Source: Geminocystis sp. NIES-3709 (GTDB lineage Bacteria; Cyanobacteriota; Cyanobacteriia; Cyanobacteriales; Cyanobacteriaceae). Taken from it: a stretch of 64,000 nucleotides of DNA. The stretch covers positions 2,421,262 to 2,485,261 of the forward strand of contig NZ_AP014821.1 of NCBI RefSeq assembly GCF_001548115.1. Reading direction: 5' to 3'. Of the stretch, positions 31,001 to 41,526 are shown one piece after another; position 1 is the first letter of the stretch; each line of letters begins with the position of its first letter. The position numbers were made by a program, and so were the translations under genes. Below the pieces are notes generated by a model. That model made no database searches. It was not told the DNA's origin and saw nothing but the letters and a program-made list of their open reading frames with translations.

Positions 31001-33368
31001 CATGACGGGATGGAGTTTTGATGATGATAGTCGCACCTCTGGCTCATTCTCTCTCACTAGCTTTGGTACTGTACAAGCTGGAGAATCGATAATTCTCACA
31101 GAAAGTGATGCTAATACCTTTCGTACGGCTTGGGGATTAGATGCAAGTGTTAAAGTTATTGGTAATTTAACTCAAAATTTAGGACGCAATGATGAGATTA
31201 ATCTCTATGATAATAACGGTACTTTAATTGATCGACTTACCTACGGAGATCAAACTTTTACTGGTACAGTGCGCACTCAAAATGCTAGTGCGTGGGCTTT
31301 TGAGGAATTTTTAGATTCTCAAACAATAACAAATAATTGGGTGCTTTCTGCTGTTAATGACGCTCAAAGTTCCTATGCCTCAACAGGAGGAGATATAGGC
31401 AACCCCGGTGGTTATCTTCCCGTGCTTCCTCCAGCCCCTACCATCGAAGTAGATACAGCAACTACCAATAACTTTTTAGATGGTGGTGTCTTGAATTTAC
31501 TACCCATTAGCGGTTCGGGAGCAATTAGCGGTGTAATCAACGATCCTACCGATCCAGCCCTTGTTTACGGTATCGATTTTACGATCGATGATCCAGATAC
31601 TGCGGTTGGGGGTTTAACTGTGACGGTAAGTAGTAGTAATCAAAGCGTTGTCTCGAATAGTAATTTAAACTTAACAGGTAGTGGTGCTAATCGTAATTTA
31701 AAAATAACTCCCAATGGTGTCGGTTTAACGACTATTACCTTAACCGTCAGTGACGGCACAAATAACGGTACTTATATCATCAACTATGGTGCTTCTGTTA
31801 GTTCACTAAATCCTACCACTACTCGCTTTTTAACGGGCATTTCTGACGCATCTAGTGCCATTGCCATTGATAATGATTATATGTTCGTTGCCAATGATGA
31901 GGATCAAACTATTCGCTTGTTCGATCGAAATAACTCAGGTTTACCCGTTAATGCCTTCGATTTTACCTCCTCTTTGGGGTTAAGTGGTAACAGTGAGGTG
32001 GATATTGAAGCCTCTACTCAATTGGGTAATATCATATACTGGATGGGTTCTCATAGTAATAATAGTGAAGGACTCGATCGACCGAACCGAGAAAGAATTT
32101 TTGCTACTCAAATTAACGGCACAGGAGCGAATACAACCTTAACTTTTCAGGGTTATTATCAATTCCTTGAAGATGACATGATTGCATGGGATAATAATAA
32201 CGGTCATGGTTTAGGTGCTGGATTCTTAGGTTTAGCTAACAGTGCCTCGGCTGGTGTCATTCCAGAGTCTTCAGCTTTAGATGGTTTTAACATCGAGGGT
32301 TTAACCTTTGCCCCTGATAATACTACCGCTTACGTCAGTTTCCGTGCGCCCAATCTTCCTACCACTAATCGCAATCAAGCCTTAATTGTACCGGTTACTA
32401 ACTTTACCAGTCTTTTAGGTGCTAGTACTGGCTCGACAACCTTTGGCACACCCATTTTTCTTGATCTGGGAGGGCGTGGTATTCGTAGTATCGAACGCAA
32501 TAGTAACAATGAATATCTTATTGTAGCAGGTCCTGCGGATGGTGCAACGGGTACTGCGCCTAAAGATTTTCGTCTTTACACATGGACAGGAAACCCCAGT
32601 GATGCCCCCGTAATTCGATCGAGCAATTTAACAGGTTTAATGACTGATGGTAGTTTTGAGTCGATCGTCACTGTTCCTAATAATCTTAATAGTACATCCC
32701 AGATAGAATTATTAGTCGATAATGGCGACACTATTTGGTATAACAACGGGGTGATTTCTAAAGATTTAGCACAAGATAATCTGCAAAAATTCCGCCGTGA
32801 AATTATTACCCTTGGGGGTGTGCCTTTGAATAATCTTAAAGGTACTGGTAGAAATGATACCCTCATAGGAGAGTCCGCCCAAAATATTATCATTGGTGGC
32901 GGTGGAAATGATTTTCTTATGGGTAACAGTATTCAAGATACCCTAGATGGTGGTAGTGGCAATGATACTCTTATCGGTGGTAATGGTAATGACATCATTT
33001 TAGCCGGTAGTGGTAATGATATTCTTGTTGGTGGTATGGGAAATGATACCTTAACAGGGGGTAGTGGTCAAGATTTCTTCCGTTTTAACTCTCCCACAGA
33101 AGAAATAGACAGAATAACAGATTTTAATGTAGTTTATGATTCGATCGAACTCAGTAGTAGTGGTTTTGGTTTATCCATGGGTGCATTAAATTCAACTCAA
33201 TTTTTCATAGGTGCAACTGCGAGTACTATCAATAATCGTTTAATTTACGATCGAAATACTGGCAATTTGTTCTTTGATGATGACGGGAATGGTGGTAATG
33301 CACAAGTGCAGATAGGAACTTTAAATCCTCGATTGGCTTTGACACATCAAGATTTTATCGTCATCTGA
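28086..33368 (+). CDS. ExeM/NucH-type extracellular endonuclease with RTX tail
   Basis: A 1760-residue secreted nuclease. Order: lamin-tail domain (1-180, KIIINEFYRGG); Calx-beta-like domain (about 212-325); OB-fold domain (about 328-440, VGQTVTIEGVVIADF); an endonuclease/exonuclease/phosphatase domain (about 607-938) with its key residues present: Asn in VASFNVLNYF, Glu in IGLMEIENNGD, Asp/Asn in IIGDLNAYKGE and the final SDHDPV; a second lamin-tail domain (945-1065); a cadherin-like segment; a DUF3616-like beta-propeller (about 1242-1577, FVANDEDQTIRLFDR); RTX repeats (1584-1665) and a secretion block ending DFIVI. Such enzymes degrade extracellular DNA for phosphate or matrix turnover. It stands 488 bp after giant protein 2. 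Confidence 0.9.
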   Translation: MAKIIINEFYRGGNLTTTDEFIELLLLEDLTATQLETFFVGDSTGTKASKFSAYEFTNMSSIATTFKAGTIIVVGGTGRITQDTSYDPTNNDWNIALNAGGSFLPNANSGNSGDIAGDDIVWVDTSNTGSTISVDGFAVDIGTATGTFFNAVNVDFGSSTNNTGYALNSNSSDITNIANWTTGIASASTTPGSPNGGTNTTFIDGLRNPAPSAEVIINETGGSTNVTEVGATDSYTIVLSDQPTSNVSININSGSQLTTISNVLTFTPQNWNIAQLVTVTAVDDAVVEGNHSGTIQHSVTSSDSRYNGLSINPINVSITDNDSAIAKIHEVQGSGSDSPLVGQTVTIEGVVIADFQLNNQLRGFFIQEENADRDLNSATSEGIFVFTGNTPPLDVQEGQIIRLTGTVSEFFNMTQITATTAGGITLVNAGNNLSLVTPEIIDLPVVGDVNSFYEQYEGMLITYANKMYVSEYFEMARYGQIVLTADGRPYQYTHTDNTPTSAEYNAFLDDLARKRIILDDDDNTQNSPLSDGVGKIFYPQPNGLSTGTQGTNYFRGGDTVSNLTGVLHWSFAGQSGTDAWRMRPTQANPITFTPENPRPANPPSVGGNIKVASFNVLNYFNTIDTVGGNGSPRGADSVDEFNRQNEKLISALIGLDADVIGLMEIENNGDATTPAVKELVDRLNAQLGSSVYRYINTGLVGTDQITVAFIYKISVVTAKGNVAILDNTAFTDPNNTGQQRNRPAIAQTFEVIDNNNDDFGEAFNVVVNHLKSKGADGATGADLDQGNGQGAFNDTRTKASNYLVNTWIPSDPTGQGDDDFLIIGDLNAYKGETPITTIKNAGYTDLVESYNGNDTYGYVFDGQLGYLDYALSNGSMTSQVTGVAEWHINADEISLFDYNNTVDDGAGEASFEAKPNGNNLYEANAFRTSDHDPVIIGLNLAPPPNIQITEFIYSGANGEFIEFTNLGTIAVDMTGWSFDDDSRTSGSFSLTSFGTVQAGESIILTESDANTFRTAWGLDASVKVIGNLTQNLGRNDEINLYDNNGTLIDRLTYGDQTFTGTVRTQNASAWAFEEFLDSQTITNNWVLSAVNDAQSSYASTGGDIGNPGGYLPVLPPAPTIEVDTATTNNFLDGGVLNLLPISGSGAISGVINDPTDPALVYGIDFTIDDPDTAVGGLTVTVSSSNQSVVSNSNLNLTGSGANRNLKITPNGVGLTTITLTVSDGTNNGTYIINYGASVSSLNPTTTRFLTGISDASSAIAIDNDYMFVANDEDQTIRLFDRNNSGLPVNAFDFTSSLGLSGNSEVDIEASTQLGNIIYWMGSHSNNSEGLDRPNRERIFATQINGTGANTTLTFQGYYQFLEDDMIAWDNNNGHGLGAGFLGLANSASAGVIPESSALDGFNIEGLTFAPDNTTAYVSFRAPNLPTTNRNQALIVPVTNFTSLLGASTGSTTFGTPIFLDLGGRGIRSIERNSNNEYLIVAGPADGATGTAPKDFRLYTWTGNPSDAPVIRSSNLTGLMTDGSFESIVTVPNNLNSTSQIELLVDNGDTIWYNNGVISKDLAQDNLQKFRREIITLGGVPLNNLKGTGRNDTLIGESAQNIIIGGGGNDFLMGNSIQDTLDGGSGNDTLIGGNGNDIILAGSGNDILVGGMGNDTLTGGSGQDFFRFNSPTEEIDRITDFNVVYDSIELSSSGFGLSMGALNSTQFFIGATASTINNRLIYDRNTGNLFFDDDGNGGNAQVQIGTLNPRLALTHQDFIVI
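32835..33080 (+). repeat. RTX nonapeptide repeats (nuclease)
   Basis: Units such as GGGGNDFLM, GGSGNDTLI, GGNGNDIIL and GGMGNDTLT form a calcium-binding beta-roll just before the C-terminal secretion block. Confidence 0.88.
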
Positions 33369-33392
33369 GAATCCTAAATTATCTGGGAAAAT

Positions 33393-33428
33393 GGGAAGAT
33401 TTCCATAGAATCTATTTGTTATCTTCCC
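33393..33428 (+). terminator. Possible terminator hairpin after the nuclease gene
   Basis: GGGAAGAT (33393-33400) pairs with ATCTTCCC (33421-33428) across a 20-base loop, 25 bases after the stop. The following tract is T-rich but not a clean T run, so the call is weak. Confidence 0.35.
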
Positions 33429-33624
33429 TTATAGTTATTTAACTTTACTTTGAAACAAATATATAAAATTTGTAAAGTGGGCAATACCTATCATTAAGCA
33501 CTTTGAGCAGCCTATAAATAATTGTAAACTGTCTCATTCTTAAGTTAAACAACTATAACTATTAATTTAAGTTTTTAAAAGTGTCTCAAAGTTAATTGAA
33601 ATAAATGTACTTATTACTTGGTTA

Positions 33625-35268
<1,644 letters not shown>

Positions 35269-35523
35269 TTAAATTACTAAATTTTATTTTTCTGCCCTTA
35301 ATGTACTAGAAAATATCCCCGAAAATAAACTTACTCTCCATATTTTATCGCACAAAGCAAAAGGCAAAATTTAAAAGATAAATTAATATCACCGTTTATC
35401 TTAATCATGTCTAATTTTCAGTCACCGCTACGATCGGATTGGGATCATTTTAGTTAAAATAATGGTTAACATTTGTAACAAACATTAAAAAAACGTTATT
35501 TTAAAAAGTATTATCACCAAATT

Positions 35524-36336
35524 ATGAAAAAAAACCCTTTAGTAAGTAAAGTTGTCACCGTCTTCATTGTCGGTTTAATCTCTATTTCCACATGGTTATT
35601 TACTCCTTCGACTCCAGCCCATGCGGTTAATAATCCTGAACTATTACCGGCAGAAGTGACTCCAGTGGTTGATTTAGCCAACTATTTACCAGATTTACAA
35701 GAACAATCTTTAATTGAGCAAATCGAAAATTTTGAACAACAAACCGGCTGGAAATTACGGGTTTTAACTCAGTACGATCGATCTCCCGGAAGGGCTGTGA
35801 TTAAGTTTTGGGATTTAGATGATCAAAGTATTCTCTTAGTAGCTGATGGAAGAGGAGGCAACTTACTTGCTTTTAGTGTTGGTGATGATGTTTATGATTT
35901 ATTACCCCGAACTTTTTGGATTGAGCTACAAACTAGATTTGGTAATATGTATTATGTAAGAGACAATGGTGAAAATAACTCGATCGTAGAAGCACTAACC
36001 ACCGTTAAGGGTTGTTTAGCCGATGGTGGTTGTTTAGTTGTACCCGGATTACCTCAAGAACAATGGATATTAACTTTAATTACATCCGTAGTAGGTGGGA
36101 TTATTTTTGGTTTAGCGGCATTACCTCGTAAACCCGGACAAGTTTTTGCGTGGCAGTGGGTATTAATTATTTCTCCTTTGTGGGGGATTCTGTTTTTTGC
36201 CTTTGGAATGGGACCTGTGGTAACTCGTACTTCTGAATGGTTGCCTTTATTCCGCAATGTTATGGGTTTTGTTTTAGGGGCTTTAGTTGCTTATTTTTCT
36301 CCTTTAATAAATTCACAAACTCCCTCAGAAACCTAG
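35524..36336 (+). CDS. TPM-domain protein, Psb32/TLP18.3-like
   Basis: A 270-residue protein with an N-terminal signal peptide or anchor (about 1-33, cleavage likely after PAHA), a TPM (YgcG-type) domain at about 45-165 (LVDLANYLPDLQEQSLIEQI-like segment; TGWKLRVLTQYDRSPGRAV), and three C-terminal membrane helices (about 181-200, 212-230, 240-260). Related plant and cyanobacterial proteins (TLP18.3/Psb32) help photosystem II repair at the lumenal face of the thylakoid; the function here is inferred from family. Two cysteines (KGCLADGGC) sit just before the membrane part. Divergent from pgm. Confidence 0.75.
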   Translation: MKKNPLVSKVVTVFIVGLISISTWLFTPSTPAHAVNNPELLPAEVTPVVDLANYLPDLQEQSLIEQIENFEQQTGWKLRVLTQYDRSPGRAVIKFWDLDDQSILLVADGRGGNLLAFSVGDDVYDLLPRTFWIELQTRFGNMYYVRDNGENNSIVEALTTVKGCLADGGCLVVPGLPQEQWILTLITSVVGGIIFGLAALPRKPGQVFAWQWVLIISPLWGILFFAFGMGPVVTRTSEWLPLFRNVMGFVLGALVAYFSPLINSQTPSET

Positions 36337-36501
36337 ATTGGGAAAAATGTCACCTTAAAAAATTATCTGATTTAGGTATTAGGTGTAGAAAAAAGAAGAT
36401 AATAAGTAATAAAGTTATAAGTTTTTCTTATTTACATTAATTAATGTAACTGAAATTGATTTTACTTTAATTATTCATTGTCAATAAATTATTGAAATAA
36501 A

Positions 36502-37179
36502 ATGACACCTATCCGTATTTTTTATTTTTCTGATGTTCTCTGTATTTGGGCTTATATTGCCCAGATTCGTCTTAATGAGTTAAAAACAACCTTTGAAGAT
36601 CAGATTGTGATTGAATCCCATTTTGTTCCTATCTTTGGTTTTGCTAAGGAAAATTTAGAAAATCGATGGCGAGATAAAGGAGGATTGGAAGGATACAGTA
36701 ATCATGTTCAAGAAGTAGCTAAAAAATTCAATCATATTTCTGTACATCCTGATATTTGGACTAAATTTACTCCTGTTTCTTCTACATCTTGTCATTTATT
36801 TCTTAGGGCAATTCAATTACTAGAAACAAAAGGTTTAGTAAATCCATCACAACAAGTATTTGAAAAAGCAATCTGGGCATTTCGAGATGCATTTTTTACC
36901 AAATTAGCAAATATTTCCGATCGTCAAGTACAATTCCAAATAGCAGAAGAACTAGGACTTTCGATCGCATCTATTCAAGCTCAAATTGACAGTGGTGAAG
37001 CATATGCTCAATTATCGAAGAATTTTGATTTAGTAAAAGAGCATATAGTTACAGTTAGCCCTACTCTCATTTTTAATGAAGGACGACAACGATTAAACGG
37101 CAATGTAGGTTATAGAATTATGGAAGCTAATATTCGTGAGTTGCTCAAAAATCCATCAAGAGAAGAATCCTGGTGTTAA
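36502..37179 (+). CDS. DsbA-family (FrnE/HCCA-isomerase-like) protein with a monothiol site
   Basis: 225 residues with the DsbA-type thioredoxin fold: strand and active-site segment IFYFSDVLCIWAY, an inserted helical domain, and the cis-proline segment TVSPTLIFNEGRQRLNG at about 185-200. The usual CxxC is Cys14-Ile-Trp-Ala17, so only the first cysteine is present, which rules out ordinary dithiol oxidase chemistry and points to a glutathione-dependent or isomerase-type reaction (inference). Cys225 is the last residue, an oddity. No signal peptide, so cytosolic. Substrate not predictable. Confidence 0.75.
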   Translation: MTPIRIFYFSDVLCIWAYIAQIRLNELKTTFEDQIVIESHFVPIFGFAKENLENRWRDKGGLEGYSNHVQEVAKKFNHISVHPDIWTKFTPVSSTSCHLFLRAIQLLETKGLVNPSQQVFEKAIWAFRDAFFTKLANISDRQVQFQIAEELGLSIASIQAQIDSGEAYAQLSKNFDLVKEHIVTVSPTLIFNEGRQRLNGNVGYRIMEANIRELLKNPSREESWC

Positions 37180-37354
37180 TGATTTGACAACTCCTATCTC
37201 CAAACTCTGGCAAGGTTTCAACAATGGGCAATGAACAATGTACAATTGAAGGAAGATAATTGAATTGTCAAAGGTCAAACTCTTATTTTTTTCCCCTTAA
37301 AAAAGGAAGGTTTTAAACCGTGAATGGATCAATTATCAATTAGTAATTTAAAAC

Positions 37355-38359
37355 CTAAAGACAAATTTTGCCATCGGGCATTGTTACCCCATCTAAAATA
37401 ACCTCAGACAAATCTACCCCCGATAAATCTGCCTCTCTGAGACTCGCACCTGTTAAATTCGTGTTTTTTAAAATTGCACCATTAAGACAAGCTCCCCATA
37501 AGTAAGCCCCTTGTAAGTTAGCATCTGTCAAATCTGCTCCTGTTAGATTAGCCATATTGAGATTAGCAAAACTTAAATCTGCGGCTCTTAAATCCGTCTC
37601 ACTTAAGTTACTTTTCATCAAGTTAGCCTTAACAATATGAGCGCCTCTCATCTGCCCTTGGTATAAATTGACATTGTTTAAATTAGCTTTATCTAAGACA
37701 CTACGACGTAACATTGCATGATCTAAATTACTTCCCGCAAAATTCGTATCATATAATTTCGCACCACTCATCTTTGTTTCTGTTAAATCCATGCCACTAA
37801 AGTTCAAACCATGTAAATCTAAACCATTTAAAAATGCACCTTTTAGTTTTATACCGTATAAAGTTGCACCTCGTAAATTTGCACCACTCAATCTGGCATG
37901 GTTTAAGTTTGTCCAGTTTAAATTCGCACCCTGTAAATTTGCACCTCTTAAGTTGATACCATCTAAATTAGCTCCACAAAGATTTACTCCGGGTAAATTA
38001 GCCATGTAGAGATTAACCCAAGTTAATACTGCACCACTCAAAGTTGCACCTTGCAAATCTACTTTATGTAACTGGGCTCCATGTAAATCTGCTTTCGTCA
38101 AATCTGCTTCTATTAATAATGCTTCTTTTAACTTTACAAAACTTAAATTTGCTCCATATAAAAATGCTCCTCTTAAATCCGATTCTAGGAGAAAACAACG
38201 CTCTAAATCTGACCATGCTAAATGTGCTTCAACTAATTTAGAACGGGACAAATTTGAGTAACTTAATTTCATTCCACTTAAGTTACTTTTACTAAGATTT
38301 ATCTCTCGAAAATCTCGATCGCCGTCTTTATATCTTCTCAATACATCATTGATCAGCAT
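37355..38359 (-). CDS. Pentapeptide repeat protein 1
   Basis: 334 residues, nearly all made of A(D/N)LxX pentapeptides from about residue 20 to 325 (for example ANLQGANLNWTNLNHARLSG), which fold as a right-handed quadrilateral beta-helix. The N-terminal cap MLINDVLRRYKDGDRDFREI and the end LDGVTMPDGKICL match the cap and tail of the second pentapeptide protein at 44670-45401, so the two are paralogues. No signal peptide. Such proteins are abundant in cyanobacteria and mostly have no known role. Confidence 0.92.
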   Translation of the reverse strand: MLINDVLRRYKDGDRDFREINLSKSNLSGMKLSYSNLSRSKLVEAHLAWSDLERCFLLESDLRGAFLYGANLSFVKLKEALLIEADLTKADLHGAQLHKVDLQGATLSGAVLTWVNLYMANLPGVNLCGANLDGINLRGANLQGANLNWTNLNHARLSGANLRGATLYGIKLKGAFLNGLDLHGLNFSGMDLTETKMSGAKLYDTNFAGSNLDHAMLRRSVLDKANLNNVNLYQGQMRGAHIVKANLMKSNLSETDLRAADLSFANLNMANLTGADLTDANLQGAYLWGACLNGAILKNTNLTGASLREADLSGVDLSEVILDGVTMPDGKICL

Positions 38360-38772
38360 GAGTTTTTCTCCTAATAATAACCGTTTAAACTCTCAAAATA
38401 TTAAATATATTGGTTATTAACTAAATATAAAAAATTAAAAGTCTTTGATGGAAATTATATACTAATTAGACTTAATTTTTCCCAAATATAAACTAATTAA
38501 TAATAAAATTATTTAAACTTTATCTTTATTAATAAAAATATACATTCTAAGACTATATAATAGATATAGCAATCTTATCTCTATTTTAAAATTTTGTTAA
38601 GTAAAAATATATAAATTAGAAATAAATACACTTTCATAATTATTAATTATTATTTTAAAAATTACAAATCATGTACGATCGCAATACTAAATAGACTAAT
38701 TTATGTAGTAATAAAATAATTAATTAATATAATAAATGGAGTGACAACCCTTAAAGTTTTTCAGAATTTCGA
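38360..38772. other. AT-rich intergenic region, nothing identified
   Basis: 413 bases of very AT-rich sequence upstream of pentapeptide protein 1 and downstream of the EamA gene (both minus strand). It should contain the pentapeptide gene's promoter; no ORF, RNA gene or convincing hairpin was found. Confidence 0.5.
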
Positions 38773-39672
38773 TTATTGCTTTGATGATAATTCAGAGATA
38801 CCAACACCAATTAATAATAAAAATGCACCACAAATAACGATTGGAGGAGGTATTTCTCGAAAAAGCCACCAAGCTAAAATACTAGAAATAAGTGGTTCAA
38901 GCAAAATAATTAATGAGACAGTAGTAGGAGAAAGATGTTTTAAAGACCAGTTTAAGCTAGTATGCCCTATTATTTGGGCAATAATTGCCATTAAAATTAG
39001 ATAGCCATAAATAGACAGGGGATAACCTGTATAACTCCCCCCAAAAATCAACGGTAAAGGAAATAAACATAATGCGGCGGTTAAATAGGCAATTCCGACA
39101 TATTGAGTGATGGTTAAACCTTTTTGTTGTGCTGATGTACCTAACAATAAATAACCACTGGCAAACCAACTTCCCATTAAGGCTAAAATTGCACCCCAGA
39201 AAGGATTTTCGCCTATATTATCATTACCACTGGTAAAGGCAATTAAAACACTACCAGTAATCGCAATACTTATGCCAATGATAGTTTTTTGTTGAATTTT
39301 TTTGCCCCAACACCACCAAGATAGTAATGCTACCCATAGAGGATTTGTGGTAACAAGACTGACGGAAGCCGCAACAGATGTTAAAGATAAGGATGTTATC
39401 CATGTTGCAAAGTGAAAAGCAAGACATATTCCAGCACCAATACTATAATAAATTCCTTTATTGTTATTTTCGATTTTTGTAAAATTTTTATAAGTGGGGA
39501 TTAAAATTATAGTACTAATAATTAATCGACTAGCGGCGATAAATAAGCTAAAATCGATGGTAACAAATTCGATTTCTTGTTGACATAATCTTACAAAAAT
39601 GGCAGCAGAAGACACGGCTACTATACCGATCGAGACTATGATTTTAATTTGCCAAAATAAAGGTATTTTCAA
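38773..39672 (-). CDS. DMT-superfamily (EamA) transporter
   Basis: 299 residues with ten predicted membrane helices in two EamA repeats, for example IIVSIGIVAVSSAAIFVRLC at the N-terminus, SLVTTNPLWVALLSWWCWGK in the first half and SLIILLEPLISSILAWWLFR at the end of the second. EamA proteins export amino acids, metabolites or drugs; the substrate is not predictable. Inner membrane. It is divergent from the flavoprotein gene at 39748, with only 75 bp between them. Confidence 0.88.
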   Translation of the reverse strand: MKIPLFWQIKIIVSIGIVAVSSAAIFVRLCQQEIEFVTIDFSLFIAASRLIISTIILIPTYKNFTKIENNNKGIYYSIGAGICLAFHFATWITSLSLTSVAASVSLVTTNPLWVALLSWWCWGKKIQQKTIIGISIAITGSVLIAFTSGNDNIGENPFWGAILALMGSWFASGYLLLGTSAQQKGLTITQYVGIAYLTAALCLFPLPLIFGGSYTGYPLSIYGYLILMAIIAQIIGHTSLNWSLKHLSPTTVSLIILLEPLISSILAWWLFREIPPPIVICGAFLLLIGVGISELSSKQ

Positions 39673-39747
39673 AAATAAATAGACTATTTTATCAGGTTTT
39701 ATAACATTTTATATCATAACAAAAAAATATGATTTTTAGTTTATTTT

Positions 39748-40872
39748 ATGGTTAATTTAGTGTTAGTAGGTGGTGGTCATAGTAATGCGATCGTGCTTAA
39801 ATTATGGAGTAAAAAGAAAGTATCAGGAGTAAAATTAACGTTAATTAGTAATGCTCAAAATACTCCTTATTCGGGAATGTTACCCGGATATATTGCAGGA
39901 TGTTATAATTATGAAGAAAGTCATATTAATTTAGTAAAATTAGCAGAAATAGCGGGGATAGAATTAGTTATAGATGAGGTAATTAATATCGATGCTGATA
40001 AAAAGATAGTTAGTTGTAAATCTGGTCAAAAATTTAGTTTTGATATTATATCTTTAGATATTGGTAGCATTCCTAAAAATAGTCAAATTGAAGGGGCTAA
40101 TTTATATACTATTCCAATTAAACCTGTACCTTTATTTCTAACAAAATGGGCAGAAATTGTTAATTTAGCACAGAGTAATCCTGATAATAAAATAAGTATA
40201 AGTATCATTGGAGGAGGAGCTGGTGGAGTAGAATTAGCTTTAAATATTCATCAAAAATTAAATTCTATTTTATCTTTACAAAAAATTAATATTAATTTAC
40301 TTCACAAAGGCGATCGAATTGTAGAAAATCATCCTATATCTGTTAGTAATAAATTAACAAAAAATCTTGACAATAGAAATATTAACCTTTATCTTAATAC
40401 TGTAGTTACATCAGTAGAAAATCAAGACATAATTTTAGATTCTAATATCAAAATTTTCTCAGACTATATATTTTTAGTAACCCAACCCTCTGCTCCATTA
40501 TGGTTACAAAATACTTCGATCGAAACTGATAAAGATGGTTTTATTTTAGTAAATAATAGTCTTCAAAGTGTTAATTATCCTTATATTTTTGCCAGTGGAG
40601 ATATTGCTAATATAGTTAATTATTCTTGTCCTAAAGCTGGAGTTTTTGCAGTAAAACAAGGAATACCTTTATATAAAAATCTATGTAACTTTTTGACAAA
40701 TCAACCACTAAAATTATATTATCCTCAACAACACTATTTAAACATTATTGGTACGGGAAATAAAAATGCAGTGGCAAGTTGGGGTAAGATCTCGATCGAA
40801 TCTCCTATAATATGGTACTGGAAAAAATATCTTGATTATAATTTCATGAAACAATTTACTTATTTTCCATAA
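39748..40872 (+). CDS. FAD-dependent oxidoreductase of the SelD-associated type
   Basis: 374 residues, two-dinucleotide-fold flavoprotein: FAD site NLVLVGGGHSNAIVL at the N-terminus, NAD(P)H site ISIIGGGAGGVELAL at about 151-165, and a C-terminal FAD contact PYIFASGDIAN at about 276-286. The family matches the NDH-2-like domain that in many cyanobacteria is fused to selenide-water dikinase (SelD). Here the protein stops after the domain's usual end (NAVASWG, then FMKQFTYFP) and no SelD follows. The product may supply reduced selenium or sulfur, or act as a quinone-type dehydrogenase; function unproven. Confidence 0.8.
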   Translation: MVNLVLVGGGHSNAIVLKLWSKKKVSGVKLTLISNAQNTPYSGMLPGYIAGCYNYEESHINLVKLAEIAGIELVIDEVINIDADKKIVSCKSGQKFSFDIISLDIGSIPKNSQIEGANLYTIPIKPVPLFLTKWAEIVNLAQSNPDNKISISIIGGGAGGVELALNIHQKLNSILSLQKININLLHKGDRIVENHPISVSNKLTKNLDNRNINLYLNTVVTSVENQDIILDSNIKIFSDYIFLVTQPSAPLWLQNTSIETDKDGFILVNNSLQSVNYPYIFASGDIANIVNYSCPKAGVFAVKQGIPLYKNLCNFLTNQPLKLYYPQQHYLNIIGTGNKNAVASWGKISIESPIIWYWKKYLDYNFMKQFTYFP

Positions 40873-40977
40873 AAACAAGAAATGAAGTAGAGTTTTAAAA
40901 TAGTAACAACAAAAAGTTAATAAATTTAATTTAATACTTATTTCAATAAATATATTCACAAAAAAATCAAAATTATT

Positions 40978-41370
40978 ATGATTAAAAATATACTTTTAAT
41001 GGGCTTACTAAGTTTTAATTTAGGATTAAATATACCAGTTTTCGCAATGGATGAAAAGATAGAAAAATTATCTCCTACTCTCAATAAAGAAGAAGGTTGG
41101 AGCATTTGGCATCCTTGGATTTATTTTCCCTTCGATAAAATTCAAGTAGGAATTTCTAATATGGATTTAGGAGGAATGTTAGACTTTGAATATAGCTGTT
41201 TTGGTTCAGTGGGAGAAGAAAATAACAAGATAAAACAAGAAACTTATTGGTATCGGATTAGTGAAAAAGTAGAAAAAATTGATCAAGAAAAGTATGTTCA
41301 AATAGAAGTAGGTTGTTGGCTAAATAATAATTTTAAATCAACTATTATTTTAACGGGAATCAAAAATTGA
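40978..41370 (+). CDS. Small exported protein of unknown function
   Basis: 130 residues with a clear N-terminal signal peptide (ILLMGLLSFNLGLNIPVFA, cleavage likely at about residue 23 before MDEK). The mature part is about 105 residues, rich in aromatic and charged residues (WSIWHPWIYFPFDKIQVG), with two cysteines (ECSCFG-like position near 79 and VGCWL near 116) that could form a disulfide. I do not recognise a family. It follows the flavoprotein gene by 105 bp and precedes pgi by 141 bp, all plus strand, but co-transcription is uncertain. Confidence 0.65.
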   Translation: MIKNILLMGLLSFNLGLNIPVFAMDEKIEKLSPTLNKEEGWSIWHPWIYFPFDKIQVGISNMDLGGMLDFEYSCFGSVGEENNKIKQETYWYRISEKVEKIDQEKYVQIEVGCWLNNNFKSTIILTGIKN

Positions 41371-41526
41371 TAATAACTGAAGAATCTCTAAAAAATTAGA
41401 TCATTAATTAATTCTTATTTTTTCTGTTAAGAGTAAAGTGATTTACACAATCGATTTAAGGTTGCAATAAATTGCCTAATGTAGATCATAATGAGAAAAT
41501 GAGAATATATCATGACTGTTAATTTT

